Shown: positions 22,567 to 33,951, numbered from the stretch's first letter. The stretch: 64,000 nucleotides of DNA from Ditylenchus dipsaci (GCA_004194705.1 SADC01000998.1:186001-250000); one strand, 5' to 3'. Numbers and translations: made by a program. Notes: generated by a model from the sequence alone, not told the origin.

Positions 22567-22998
22567 CTGCAATTGGTGAATTGTTGTAGATTCTGTTTCA
22601 AGACTCTCTGAGATTTTATATTTTTATACCAAAAATATTTTAGTACCTCAGTAAATAGCCTGTGAAAACGCTTTTTCAAAATTTTCGATGTTTTTTAAAT
22701 AAAAGTATGCATTTGTGTGGAATTTTTTCTTCCGTTTTTCCTAGTAGCTTAAATTTCCTCGGAAGTTCGAATCAAATGCAGAATTTGAAAAATATGTTTG
22801 GTTGTCGAGATACGACTTAAAGGGGCATGCTCGCCGCCGACGGGAATATTTTGAAAGGCGCTTAAAAAAGAATTATTTTAAAATAAAAATTAGTTGAGTA
22901 CTCTTCCAGTAATATATAACGAAAAACAATTTGACTTCCTAATGGTATAGGTGACTCACTGGTAAAGCGGCTGCGTACTATCAAAGTCGGTCGTCGGC

Positions 22999-23152
22999 CA
23001 GCGATGAGCATTTATGCCTATTTCTTATAAATAGGCCTAAAAATAGGCCCATTTCGGCCTATTTTTGGCCAAATAGGCCCAAAGTCTTAATAGGCCCAAA
23101 AAGGCCCATTTTGGGCTTATTTTATAAAGAATAGGCACAAACGCTTATCCTG
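22999..23152. mobile_element. hAT-like MITE built of AAATAGGCC words
   Basis: The ends CAGCGATGAGCATTTATGCC and (inverted) CAGGATAAGCGTTTGTGCC match over about 40 bp with differences. Flanks TCGTCGGC / TCGTCTGT agree at 6 of 8 bases. The body is repeated AAATAGGCC / GGCCTATTT words. Confidence 0.65.
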
Positions 23153-23300
23153 TCGTCTGTTCGATTTCGGTTGGAAACACCTTTTTCCCCGTAAAAGCCT
23201 AGTGCATCCCCTCCTCCAAAGAGTATTTTTCTCTAAGCTTCCTATTTTGGGTTCCTTTGATTTTTTTAACTTTTCTTTTTGCAATCTGTAGCGCGCTAAC

Positions 23301-23335
23301 TTAGGCTTAGGTTTAGGCTTAGGCCTTAGGCTTAG
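23301..23335 (+). repeat. TTAGGC-type telomere-like repeat tract
   Basis: Reads TTAGGC, TTAGGT, TTAGGC, TTAGGC, C, TTAGGC, TTAG. TTAGGC is the telomere repeat of many nematodes. The tract lies inside the palindrome spacer, between the arms of a perfect 22 bp inverted repeat. Confidence 0.85.
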
Positions 23336-23380
23336 ATGAAAAAAGTCTGCTTAGAGAAAAATACTCTTTGCATGGAGCCC

Positions 23381-24782
23381 CCCTCCATGCAAAGATACTT
23401 CTCGCTCAGCAAGAAGTAAGCTAGCCAACCCTAATTAAAATGTCTCAGCAAAACCTATTGCAATTTTAGCAAGGAGATGGCCGAAGCCTTGATCCAACAG
23501 GCTTCAGAGTCGAGCAGCACGACCACTTCATCGATCAGCTTCACTTCTGAGCCAGTGGTAGCCATTGACTCGTTCCCACCCAAGCCTTCGTCTTTTGAGC
23601 AACAGCAGCAGCAAGGAGAAGGCATGATTCGGGATGCTCGACTTCAGTTCCTCAAAACGATTCTACAAAAGATCAAGCAACATGCTGAGGACATGGTAAT
23701 TTTGCTAGTATATTATGTTTTTGGATAGTTGAAACAAAAAATTGTTTAGGGCTTTGATGGAACAATGCAAGTGTCTGTGATCGAGATGGAGGTAGGTCAA
23801 AAATATTTGTGAAGGGACAGAAGGTTGAGGTTTTCATATGGGAATTATTTGGAATGAGCTTCTTTCACCAGACCTTTTGTTTGCATTTTTAGGCTATTAT
23901 CGACCCTTGATAATTCGGCACCCTAGCTAATTCAGATTTTAATTTCTAATAACTCCTTCCATGCCACTACAGTAGAGTCCTAAAGACCCCAAAGTTCGTT
24001 CTCGCCTAATGTCCAACACTTTTTCCCCTCGATTTTTGAAGTTTTTCGCCAAACCTTTTAGTCTGATCAGAAAATTGTAGAGGTTCTGATTTTTACTTGT
24101 CGTTTTTTGAATAAAATTTTTTTGCCATTAAAACCCGAAATCACTTTTTGAAAGTCGGGTCGCACTTATCGAGACTGGCGGGTATTTACTGCGAAAATGT
24201 TGCCATTCAAAAAACACCGTTAAAATCAGAATCCCTACACTTTTTTGATTAGACTGATGAATTAGGTTTGGCAAAAAAAGCGTCGTACTGTAGGCGGGAA
24301 CGAACTTATGGGGGCAACTTATGGGGTCGCAATATATCGAGGCTCAACTTTATTTTCGCAAATCTGAAAAATGTCAAGCGAAAACCCTAACCATTCATAT
24401 TATTCCAAAAATAACTTAATTCTGAATTAAAAGTAAACCCAATTTCTATTTCAGCCACAGACTGATGAGCAGTTCTCGCCATTCGGTGGCAAACACCTAA
24501 ACCAGCAACACCAAATCCCCAAGGGACAGTCCTTCCACCCCCTACTACCCAACTTTTTCCCTCACCTGCCGATTGAAGGTAGCAGCAACAACCAGCAGCA
24601 ACAAGCACCCAAGGTAAAAAAATTTTGAAAAAATCAGACCATAAATTAGCTAAGTTTAGTCCGACTCGTTCATGGACGGATTCGGCGAGTACCACCAGCC
24701 AACCTTCATGCAAAACAACCAGGTGGTCGAGCAAAACCGAGCCAACCGTATCGATGGGCCTTTTGGAAAGAAGTTTACCTGA
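23381..24782 (+). CDS. Unrecognised Q-rich protein, right-arm copy, truncated at both ends
   Basis: Exons 23381-23421 (5' part lost at the palindrome junction), about 23474-23695, 23750-23791, 24455-24613 and 24660-24782. Small introns have GTAAGC, GTAATT, GTAGGT and GTAAAA donors. It encodes MQRYFSLSKK, MAEALIQQAS, QFLKTILQKIKQHAEDM, GFDGTMQVSVIEME, then QFSPFGGKHLNQQHQIPKG and MDGFGEYHQPTFMQNNQVVE. The final stop at 24780 is provided by the inserted MITE. Coding sequence is nearly identical to the left copy. Without a start or 3' end this copy is probably non-functional. Confidence 0.5.
23969..24352. mobile_element. Tigger-like MITE in an intron, right arm
   Basis: Inverted counterpart of 21526-21909, at the same place relative to the Q-rich gene exons. 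Confidence 0.75.
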
Positions 24783-24982
24783 ACAGGCACTTTAAAATGT
24801 TAGAAATTATAAGCACAAATAGTTCATAAAACTGGTGAACGAAAAATTGGCTTTTTTACACCAATTTTGATAATGATCATGGTTAGTATGTAATTAAAGC
24901 CAATTTTTCGTTCACCAGTTTTATGAACTATTTGTGCTTATAATTTTCTAACAGTTTAAAGTTCCTGTTCAGATAAGCTTCT
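24769..24982. mobile_element. Hairpin MITE cutting a coding exon, right arm
   Basis: Inverted counterpart of 20896-21109; it directly follows the codons for GPFGK of the last Q-rich exon. Confidence 0.8.
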
Positions 24983-26497
24983 TTTACTGGTAAAAACCCA
25001 GATAAAGTGATCCATGATGACTAGATTAAATATCATGAAATTGAAGATCACAGATTCAACATTTTCGGAAACAGCTGTGAAATCCACACTGTGAATGCAG
25101 ATATAAAAAATAAAATAATTAACGGGAAGGACTAAGTCAACGAATCAACGTCTTTTTCACTAGGCTACATTGCTTTCCTACTTTTGCAACACAAACCGAG
25201 CAATCAAAAAAAACTAGAATTGCGGGGCGACATGCTAGGCTTGAGAATTTCGAAAAACGGATGAGAAAAAAGTTACGGCCACTTCAAAATGGCCGAATTT
25301 CTGGAAACACCCTGAAGTTTACCTAGCCCCTAGTCATAACTTTTTTGTTTTAATATAAAACAGGCTGAAAAGAGTTTTTTGATTATATTTCATGCCGCTT
25401 AACATATTCACGTTAAAAAAATTTGAACTTTGTTAAATGTGGTTGTGGTGAGAGCGTTGAAAACACTATCCAGATATGAAAAAGATTCAGCTGAAGATCT
25501 CAAAGAATACGCTCTGACAATGAATCGTGTTCCAGTGGATCTGGGTGAAGTATAGGTCGTCGGATTTAATGTGCTAGAATTGCTTTCGCAAAAGCTAAGC
25601 TTTCACATTGTCGGGTCTACTCCACGTCTTATGAAGAGGCTTGAAAATCAGACTTTCTTCCAAGTAATTTTTCATCATATCAAAAGTTTTTTGGGTTCTC
25701 ATTTTTAAGATCGATTCTAGGTATGAATTGATTTGGGCTGGCTCTTCTGCACAAGTTTTTGGGTTTTCTGATGTCGAAAATAATTTTTTTTCTGCTGGAT
25801 TGGCTGTTGGCTCCGGCGAAAATATCAACGCTTATGAGCAAATCATTCAATATATTTATGAAGGAAATGAAAGATCGCGTTTAGCAGTTTTGCAATTTAG
25901 GAAAAGTAATATGCAAAAAATCCGACGCAACATAGAGAGTTTCCCACATGCGCGACCCACAATTAACGCGGTTGCGGCAGCGGTAGCGGCAACGCGTCAG
26001 TGTGGGTGCAATAGAAGGCGGCACATGGTAGCGTCAAACGCCCGCGTTTACCGCGTTGAAAAAACGCGTTCATTGTGGGTGACAGCTCGCGTTTTTTTTC
26101 TCGCGTTTATCGCTGCCGCAAGGGATCGCGTTATTTTATTTTTGCCGCTCGGTAAATTGGACGTGCTTTTTTCAAGTTTGACGGAAAAATGTTATGGTTC
26201 TGGTAAAATAAATCATTTTTCCTGAAGGCCTGCTTGTTATAAGTATTTTAGTAAAAAAAATTCTTGGGTATCGAGACATAAAAATTGGGTATTTTAACGC
26301 GCGGCAGAGATCGCGGCATATAATCACCACCTGGATCAAAAAAATTTTAAAACTTTTTTGGCGCCAAAAATTTATTTTTTAGTAGTTTTTATGCAATAAT
26401 CAGTCTAAAACAAGTTTTATGGTGAATTTTTTGCGAAAAATTTCGAATTTCAAATCGACTTATTCACCAAAATCCCAAAACCTCGTATAGGTACAAC

Positions 26498-27651
26498 TAG
26501 AGTTGCTGAACGGTCAAATGACCGGTCATATGACCTGTCATATGACGTCATATGACCGGTCATTTAATAGAAAATGACTGGTCGTATAGATTTTGGTCAT
26601 TTTCTAGTTCTCGTTTCTTTTGAACCGGTCGACGTTAGGATAGTTCCCATGTGTCGTTTGCTGAATGTTATTGCTTCATCACTGTATTTCCTCATTGCCT
26701 CGATTTCAGGTTGCCATATCGATGAAAAAGACACTTGCCTGGTGCTGAAATTATTACGAGCGGAAGAAAGAGATTAGCAGCAAAGAAAAGGAAGCATTCG
26801 TTGCATACTGCAAATTCTGTCAAGACCGCTACGCAGCCCACGCAGGTCGTATCGAGAAGCGCTTAAAGGTTTGTATCTGCTGAAGTTTATTAGTTGGAAT
26901 TTCATTTTGATGGTTTCATGACTGCAAAAAGTTGGGCTGAGGCTAAGAAAGAGATCGATCGCTTGTAAAAAAATCAAGTGGAGAGCCTCCGAAGAATATC
27001 GTCAAGGAGTCAGAGGACAGCAGCTCGCAGACAAGCAGGCCTGGGATCAAAGGTTTCTTTGACACCGTGAGCTAAGAAAATCAGAAAGAAGCAGACATTC
27101 TCCTTACTAGGGTTGGTCTTTAACACTTATTACATGATTGTCATCCTTTCGTTTCCAGGCTTTCACATTTCTGCTGCCCCTACTGAGAGAAACTGGTCTC
27201 TGAGAGGTGGAATCCATACGAAGCTCCGGAACAGGTTTTTTATTTTATAACTTTTGCCTTGATATTGTTGATGATTACGTGTGGTTTTCTCCAGAAAGAA
27301 GGTCGACACCACCAGCCAAGTCGTCTTAATAAGGCACAATCTACTGCTGGAGTACAGGGATCTCTTCAAGGAAGCAGTGAATTCAGAGATTTTGGAGGAA
27401 GCAAATGAAAATGAAGAAGAAAATCTCTCGAGCGAAATCCATGAATTGTTTATGGATGATTTCAGTTGAGAGTGGATAGATGTATGTGTACGAATGTACT
27501 TGTTTCGATCAATAAAGCGTTTTTGTACCACAATTAGCACTATTTGCAAGAGGCATGTGAAATTAGGAAAATGACAGAAAATGACGTCATTTTAGAAAAT
27601 GACCGGTCATATGACCGCTTTAGAAAATGACCGGTCATTTCAGCAGCTCTA
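26498..27651 (+). mobile_element. hAT element with GACCGGTCATATGACCGGTC words, right arm
   Basis: Same 1154 bp element as 18228-19381, with duplication GGTACAAC at 26490-26497 and 27652-27659. Both ends carry TGACCGGTCA palindrome runs. Internally deleted, with hAT coding remnants on +. Confidence 0.9.
26761..27469 (+). pseudogene. hAT transposase remnant (BED finger and dimerisation exons)
   Basis: Exon 26761-26868 encodes KKEISSKEKEAFVAYCKFCQ and then DRYAAHAGRIEKRLK, a BED-type finger (C-x2-C then H). Exon 27159-27234 encodes FHISAAPTERNWSLRGGIHT and KLRNR, the hAT dimerisation motif. It joins in phase to 27295-27469 (VDTTSQVVLIRHNLL, then an acidic tail and TGA). AATAAA follows at 27511. 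The catalytic DDE core that should lie between finger and dimerisation exons is absent, so the element cannot mobilise itself. Confidence 0.75.
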
Positions 27652-29819
27652 GGTACAACCTTGGCCAGGTGGCAACAAATTATACCTTTCCTCTGGCCAT
27701 TGTGTTATTATCAATATTCGGGAACCAGCAATAAAGAGTTATATATCCACCTGGGTGACCTAGAAACCAAAATTTTTGAAAATTCAAAAACAAACCATGC
27801 TATCATATGCAAAATCGTGCGGTAAATCATGTTTGATGAGACCAAAACTGCGATTTCCCCCATTCGAACCCCAAAACCTGGAGTAGGTACCATCCACGTA
27901 AATGACATGAAAAATTAAAAAATTTCAAAAGTCTGAATCAAAGCATTCCATCATACGCAAAATCGTGTGGTAAATTGGGTTTTGATAAGACCGAAACTTC
28001 GAGTCTCGCCACCCGAATCCCAAAATCAGGGGTAGGTACCCCTGGTCCAAGTGGATATCCACCTGGATGACCTGAAAAATTGAAAAACACCTCTCTTCTG
28101 GCCATTTAGTTATTATCAATATTCGCTAACCAGCAATAAAAAGTTCTACCTGAGTACCTTTGCCTGAGTATCAACAACTGGCTGTCGCTACTATGAAAAA
28201 TTATAATTTTTCACAATTTGCACTGAAGGGGAACCAAGGCAATTTTTTCGACAAATTTTTTTTTCCCAGAAACCAACTTTCAGAGGCTTTTGGCCAAGCT
28301 GGGGTGGGATTCTGAGCAATCAAAGTCATTTTCTGACTTTAAAAATATAATTTTCCCGCCGTTAATACAACGAAATTTGAAAAAAACGCGCGTGTTTGCC
28401 GCGCTTTTGTTACCGCACGGAAGAGCACCCACGATGCACGCGTTTTTCTGATGCGTTTCCGCGCGCGTTACCGCTGCCGCGACCGCGTCCATTGTGGGTC
28501 GCGGAATAGGGAATTTTTGTAACGGCCAACCAAACTTGATTTAGTCGGACGCAACATAAAGTGATGCAACATAAAGAGTCTACTATACACCATTTTTAAC
28601 CTTGTTGACCCGTTCGAATCCTTCCTGTTTGAGATTTTTTTCAGCCATCGTGTTCAGCGTGAAATTGTACACAAGATGCATACTGTGATACATACAGTCT
28701 TTCTCGTGTTAACAAAAACATTTCTGTACTGCTGCATACTGTGATATTTTTCCTAAATAAGTGTGGGATTTGCAAAATATTTTGACCTCTGACATCCTCT
28801 TCACTTCTTCACCCGCATAGTCACGCGTAGTACTCGGTGCAATAGGCTCAGAGTCAATCTATAAAACATTTTTTTCGGAGCTATCATTTATCTTCACGGC
28901 AATAATTAATTCCAATTTTGTTGGATATAATGAGCGTACTAACGCTGAACAGAAAGTGTAGATCTAAACGACATATTGTTAAGGTTTTTGTGAATAAAAT
29001 GTCAAATATATTTTTAAAATCCAGCGCCGGGTAGCCGGAGCCGTGTGATGGTATAAAATATGCGCCGGGGCCGGTAAAAAAGGAAAGTCGTGAAATTTTT
29101 ACAGGCGCTGGCGCTTAACGCTTGCGATTGTGCAGGTATGCTCGTTGCGGTGCCCGCTGCTAGGATTTTCTTGGCTAAAGTGTGGTAACAGGTGCCGAAA
29201 TTTGGATTTTTACAGCCTGGTCACCTGACAAATATTCATTTATGGGCTCTTGTATGTTTTCCGGTTACACGAGAACTGAATAGGGACCTAGGCATAAAAA
29301 TCTGTTCGAACAGACTGACACGGTATTAACAATTATAATGAAAAGCAGTCAAAATTTTTTATTAATAAAATTATTGTAACGAACTCTGATAAAAATAGCT
29401 ACTACAGAAAACATAATTATATCCCTACTCTTTCATAAACATCTTTCGTGGGTTTTTGGAGAGGCTCTGTTAAAAAACAACTTGTTGCAACTATCACATT
29501 CAGCTCCAGTCCAGCTACATCTCTAAAAAAATTATTTTTCAACATTTTAACATTGGATACATTTTTTTATTTTTTACTTATCGGTCCAGTTTGTCCCCGT
29601 AAATCACCTCACATTTTACACGATTATTGGCCTAACGTATGGAACGGAACGCAAACTAGCCTACCCTAAGCGTTGACTTAAAGAAACCATGAAACTTGAT
29701 AAGCCTTGCAATTTGCGAAATTTGAATTCGCGCGGGAGTACCCTAATTTTGTCAATAATATTTTCGGATCATTTTCTGCTCGCATTTGAAATTTTTTCAA
29801 AATATATTGAACCATCCAC

Positions 29820-29866
29820 TAGTCGAGCCCAAGGTTGGTTGACAATGCCAGATCGGACAGGTTAGT
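29820..29866 (-). repeat. 5S rRNA-derived fragment, right arm
   Basis: Mirror of 16031-16074: on - it reads GTCCGATCTGGCATTGTCAA, then CCAACCTTGGGCTCGACTAG. One base differs from the left-arm copy. Confidence 0.8.
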
Positions 29867-30416
29867 AATCCGCCGTTGCGCTACATGTTGCTATAGCAAG
29901 ATTGTCTTTCATATTGACAAATAAAAAATTTCAAATTCTAAATGCATTAAAAAAAATTAATTCTAAAACATTATTGACAAAATCAGGGTAGTCCCGTGCG
30001 GGTGGCTGCGGACTCGGATCCCGGAACTGAGAACACGGACAACTCAACTTTTGAACAACTGATCTCAAAAGAAACTCATATATCGGACAACTCAGATCCG
30101 GACAACTGACACATGTACAACTGAGATGACACAAAACTGAGCCAAAAACGATTCAAATCACAAAAAACTGGTCTTAACACGATCGTTTTTAGGACAACTC
30201 ATCTCAAGTGAAACTCATCTTTCGGACAATTGGGCGCCAAATAATTTGACTGTTTGAAATTGGTCTTCTATACTTTTGAGCTAAATTTATGTCTGTTTCG
30301 GTCGGGCTCACCTGTTTTATAGTCAATTCTTTGTCTATTCGATGAATATTAGTCTGTCTGTGTTGGCGATGGGGCTATGTTAATATCTAAAATGTGGTTC
30401 ATTCAGATATTTATCT

Positions 30417-31048
30417 ATGGAGCTTAACGAAGAAGTAGAAGTCGATCTTTTCGGAGTCTCAAGCGACGAAGAAGATGAAAGGTTAGCTGATCAAAGACAA
30501 GGCAATGGCAATGAAAGCATTCCAACGAAGGTCAATCAGCATGCGGAGTTGAAGTTCATCTCAAGTGAAAGGAAGCGAGCTGTCCCGGCTTATGATGGTA
30601 CATATTTTGTCATTTTTCTTGCTTTATTCGGTGACTGACACAAGAAGATCGAGAGGGGCCTCCAGCGGAACTAGTATCTTTGTTGCAGCAAGCAGTGAAT
30701 CAGTTTGATATCAACCGTATCCAGATGAGTCTTTCCGCTATTGTGCAAGTCGCTTATTCTAACATGGTGTCTTGCCGTGCGCAATCGTTCACAACGTAAT
30801 GGTATGCATGATTTTTTGTTTGGATATGGATAGAAACATTGATGATTGTGATATATTTTAGCGCCTATTGGGATTCAACAGCCGATTATCTTGGCGCCAG
30901 GAAGAAATCAAGGCAGTGCAGTGAGAAGAAGAGCAGTGGGTACAGGAAGGATTCCGCCACCATCACCGACAGGAGGACTGATGCAAAGCAGAAGAGGCTA
31001 AATTGCCAATTTGTTTCGAAAAAGTGCATGTACGATGATTTGATGTAG
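30417..31048 (+). CDS. Unrecognised 3-exon protein inside a TIR element
   Basis: Exons 30417-30597, 30645-30795 and 30862-31048 have phase-compatible GT-AG junctions and introns of 47 and 66 bp. The start is ATG 30417 (MELNEEVEVDLFGVSSDEED), a strongly acidic N-terminus. The middle exon reads PAELVSLLQQAVNQFDINRI and then QMSLSAIVQVAYSNMVSC, likely amphipathic helices. The last exon is basic (KKSRQCSEKKSSGYRKDS...). AATAAA lies about 30 bp after the stop, near 31080. The total is roughly 172 residues with no recognised domain. Because it sits within 3.7 kb TIRs it may be transposon cargo or a transposition gene. A different frame in the last exon is also open for about 45 codons, so the C-terminus is less certain. 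Confidence 0.5.
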
Positions 31049-31541
31049 TGTGTGTTTTGTTTTGGGCGCTGTTATGCAGAATAAAGTGGGGGTTAAATAG
31101 AATGTAGATGATGACGTCTAGTTTTCCAATCTTTTTAGCGTAATATATGGCTAGACTTTCATGTGGTTTATTGCGGTCGGAAGTCGAATGTGGAGGGCTT
31201 TGTATTCGGGAATTCGAATTTTTTCGTTTTGTGAAATAGCAATTTTGGTCTTAACAAACCCGATTCCCCGCAAGATTTTGAGTCAAAAAAAGTAGTTTGC
31301 TCCAGATTGAAACTATATCCTATCCAGGTAAGTGTCTACCTGAGTGGAACCTATCCCAGATTTTAGGGCTCGTGTAATTTAAGCACAATTTTAGGCTTTT
31401 AAAACTCAGTCTTTCACACACTTTTAGTGTAGGAAAAATAGCTTTTTTATATTCTGGCTAAGTTTCACTTTACCAGGTCATCTAGGTGAATATCCACATA
31501 GAATAGTGGATATCACATTTGAAATAGGCATAAATTTTGAA

Positions 31542-33100
31542 GGATAATATTAAAATTGGCCGTAAAATACTGAAAAATGGCCGTAAAATATTTAATTTTG
31601 GCCGTAAACTCGAGCTGGCAGTAAAATACTAAATTTTGGCCGTAAACTTTTGAATTTGGCCGTAAATTTTTGAATTTGGCCGTAAACTTTGAATTTTGGA
31701 CATAAACTCGAATTTGGCCATAAAATACCGCATTTATGTCATACATTGTTGGATTTTGGCCATAAACTCAAATATGGCCATGAATTTTGCCCATTGAAAC
31801 TCATAGTGTCTGTTGTGTTGTCTCTTTGATCTTCCTTTTGTATGATGAGGTCGGTTCGTCAATTAATTTCCATCAATTTGCAGATATTACTGCAGACAAG
31901 GAAGGGGAGCCACGCACCGGTTTCGTCCTTATTCGTCATCGAGGTCCTGGGTTCGTGCAAATCGGCAGCTATTTGGAGTGGCAAGTCAAGCGGTCAGCAA
32001 TGTGGTTCGTCAATTCAAGGTAACTGGCGCTAACAAGAATCAATTATAGTTATCTTTTTCTGTTGTCATGTTTGCTGTTATTATTTTTGCCTGCGTTTGA
32101 GTGATGTGTTTAGTAGTGAATAAAGATTGCTGTCCCCGTCTTATAATGGCTTTTTGTGACGTTTCTGAGGTTTGCCGCCCACAAATTCGGAAACGGGCCG
32201 CTAGAGTGTTATGCTGCCCGATTTTTTCTTAAATCTAAAGCAATTTTAACACACCCTGTAGTTCAGTTGGGATGTGGGAGTATAGTTCAAGTGCTCCGTG
32301 TTAGGAAAAAAAGAAGAAGACCATTACAACGATGACTGTTTAATTCTCTGCCTGTTGTTAAACAATGTTACTTGTTGTTGTCGTTGTTCGAAAATAAATG
32401 AATGTAGCCGATTTTAGAGTGTGAATGTTAATAGGTGCAATAAGAGATGAAAGATCGAGATGTGGTTCAGGAGGAACAGAATGTTTGGATTAAAATATGG
32501 ACACATAAGTAAAATGTAGGTATATTTATAAGCGGTCATTAGTGTATCTGTTGTTTATACGGCGGAATAATGGAGTCTATGAATAGATAGTCTATATATA
32601 GACAGGTTTAATTTATGGCAAAAATTTAGTATTTTAGGCCTCATTCAGAAAAATTCCATCGAATTTGGTGTCAACCACCTCGGAATGGGTGCCTACCCAT
32701 GTTCTAATTGCAAATTGAGATTCTAAATAGTCAAAACAGCATTTCCGCCCCAAACACACCGTGCTCAGCACACGATTTTGGGTTGAATAATGGAGTTTGT
32801 TCAGCATTAGGATAGATAAAAAAAATTTCGGGCCAATTGACATGTAGATCAAATATGCTAGAACCAGCCTGAGTTTATGCCTAAAATCTAATAGTTTATG
32901 GCCAAAATCCAACAATTTTGGCCAAAATTCAGTATTTTTGGCCTAATTTGAGTTTATGGCCAGAATTTAAAAGTTTACGGCCAAAATTCAAAAGTTTAGG
33001 GCCAAAATTCAGTATTTTACGGCCAGCTCGAGTTCACGGCCATAATTAAATATTTTACGGCCATTTTTCACAATTTTACGGCCAAAATTAAATACCACCC
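31542..33100. mobile_element. Mutator-like element with GGCCGTAAA terminal words and a 9 bp duplication
   Basis: Flanked by a perfect 9 bp repeat AATTTTGAA (31533-31541, 33101-33109). Both termini are tandem copies of a word around GGCCGTAAA(A/C) spaced ~18-25 bp, in inverted orientation. Length 1559 bp. Confidence 0.8.
31842..32033 (+). CDS. Uncertain exon inside the GGCCGTAAA element
   Basis: A TTTGCAG acceptor at about 31883 and a CAAG|GTAACT donor near 32020 bracket a segment open in two frames. One frame reads EGEPRTGFVLIRHRGPGFVQ followed by IGSYLEW; the other starts at ATG 31842. AATAAA follows near 32118. Neither frame matches a family known to me. It is likely a remnant of element cargo. 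Confidence 0.3.
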   Translation: MMRSVRQLISINLQILLQTRKGSHAPVSSLFVIEVLGSCKSAAIWSGKSSGQQCGSSIQGNWR

Positions 33101-33228
33101 AATTTTGAATTCTGTGCGAAAGTGAACAGTCAGAAGACACGAACGGGGCATGTGCAGGTTGAAAAGAGTCTTTTTAAAAGACTAAGAAATGAACATAAAT
33201 GACACGAAAACACAAATAGCCTAATATG

Positions 33229-33469
33229 TAGGGTTGTCGAGTACTCGAAATTTTCGAGTACTCGACTCGAAATCTTATCAATACTCGAAATTTTCGAGTA
33301 CTCGACTCGACTCGATACTCGAAACTCGAAATTTTCGAGTACTCGACTCGACTCGATACTCGATACTCGAAATTTTCGAGTACTCGACTCGACTCGATAC
33401 TCGAAACTCGAAAAATTTCGAATAATACTCGAAATTACTCGATTTCGAGTACTCGACTCGACAACCCTA
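33229..33469. mobile_element. hAT-like MITE built of CGAGTACTCG words
   Basis: Ends TAGGGTTGTCGAG and CTCGACAACCCTA; perfect 8 bp duplication CTAATATG at 33221-33228 and 33470-33477. The 241 bp body is almost only ACTCGAAATTTTCGAGT and CGACTCGACTCG words. Confidence 0.92.
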
Positions 33470-33746
33470 CTAATATGCCTACATTGAAATACAAAAGAAT
33501 CGAATTGCCATTTGAAGTCAATTGTCTTATAATTCGAAATTTTCGCGCCCAATTGTCCGAAAGATGAGTTTTAGTTGTGATGAGTTGTCCTAAAAACGAA
33601 TTGCACATTGGCGGGTATTCAAAAGATCAGTATAATTGTGATGAGTTGTCCTATATATGAGTTTCTTTTGAGATCAGTTGTTCAAAAAGTTGAGTTGTCC
33701 GTGTTCTCAGTTCCCGGGATCCGAGTTCGCAGCCACCCTAAAAAAT

Positions 33747-33951
33747 CAGGGTTCACAGATGTCCTGCTGTAGCAGGAATTTCCTGCTTTTCGATTTTAAA
33801 ATCTGCTTTTTGTCCGTGAAAAAGCAGGAATTTTCGCTCATCTCACAGCATTTTATTACAGCTTATTTCTGCTTTTTGTAAATTTTTTGGTTTAAATTCC
33901 TGCTTTTTAAAACAAATTCCTGCTTTTGCGATTTTCGATCTGTGAACCCTG
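33747..33951. mobile_element. hAT-like MITE built of TCCTGCTTTTT words
   Basis: Ends CAGGGTTCACAGAT and ATCTGTGAACCCTG. Flanks are TAAAAAAT / TAGAAAAT, 7 of 8 matching. The body has repeated TCCTGCTTTTT and AAAAAGCAGGA in both orientations. Confidence 0.85.

Larger units (their letters stand above)
22498..23380. repeat. Spacer of the giant inverted repeat (883 bp)
   Basis: Unpaired with either arm at this scale. From left to right it holds the 5' end of a Q-rich gene exon on - (to 22566), AT-rich sequence, a small hAT-like MITE (22999-23152), a perfect 22 bp inverted pair (23217-23238 / 23350-23371), TTAGGC-type repeats (23301-23335) and a 12 bp inverted pair straddling the right-arm junction (23367-23378 / 23384-23395). 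Confidence 0.9.
23381..30000 (-). repeat. Giant inverted repeat, right arm (~6.6 kb)
   Basis: Reverse-complement partner of 15892-22497. It begins at 23381 with CCCCTCCATGCAAAGATAC and ends at the left edge of the TIR element at 30000. The outer 1.3 kb is much more diverged from its partner than the inner 5 kb. Confidence 0.95.
30000..33738. mobile_element. 3.7 kb TIR element with GGACAACT-type terminal words
   Basis: The left end GGGTGGCTGCGGACTCGGAT matches the inverted right end GGGTGGCTGCGAACTCGGAT, and pairing continues through AACTGAGAACACGG, ACAACTCAACTTTTGAACAA and GATCTCAAAAGAAACTCAT. Inside the termini GGACAACT(C/G) recurs. It contains a 3-exon gene (30417-31048), a nested Mutator-like element (31542-33100) and a nested hAT-like MITE (33229-33469). 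No target duplication is visible, perhaps because its left end coincides with the edge of the giant inverted repeat. Superfamily unknown. Confidence 0.75.

Noticed and set aside
15892..30000. Palindrome as a simple assembly or amplification artefact
   Set aside because: The arms differ by many substitutions and indels in their outer parts and have different flanks, which a copying artefact would not give; read support is still needed.
33130..33552. Ser/Arg/Tyr-repeat frames
   Set aside because: Translated CGAGTACTCG words of the MITE at 33229-33469.
30000..33738. Target duplication for the 3.7 kb TIR element
   Set aside because: Bases just outside the two ends (GTCCCGTGC and TAAAAAATC) do not match at 8 or 9 bp.
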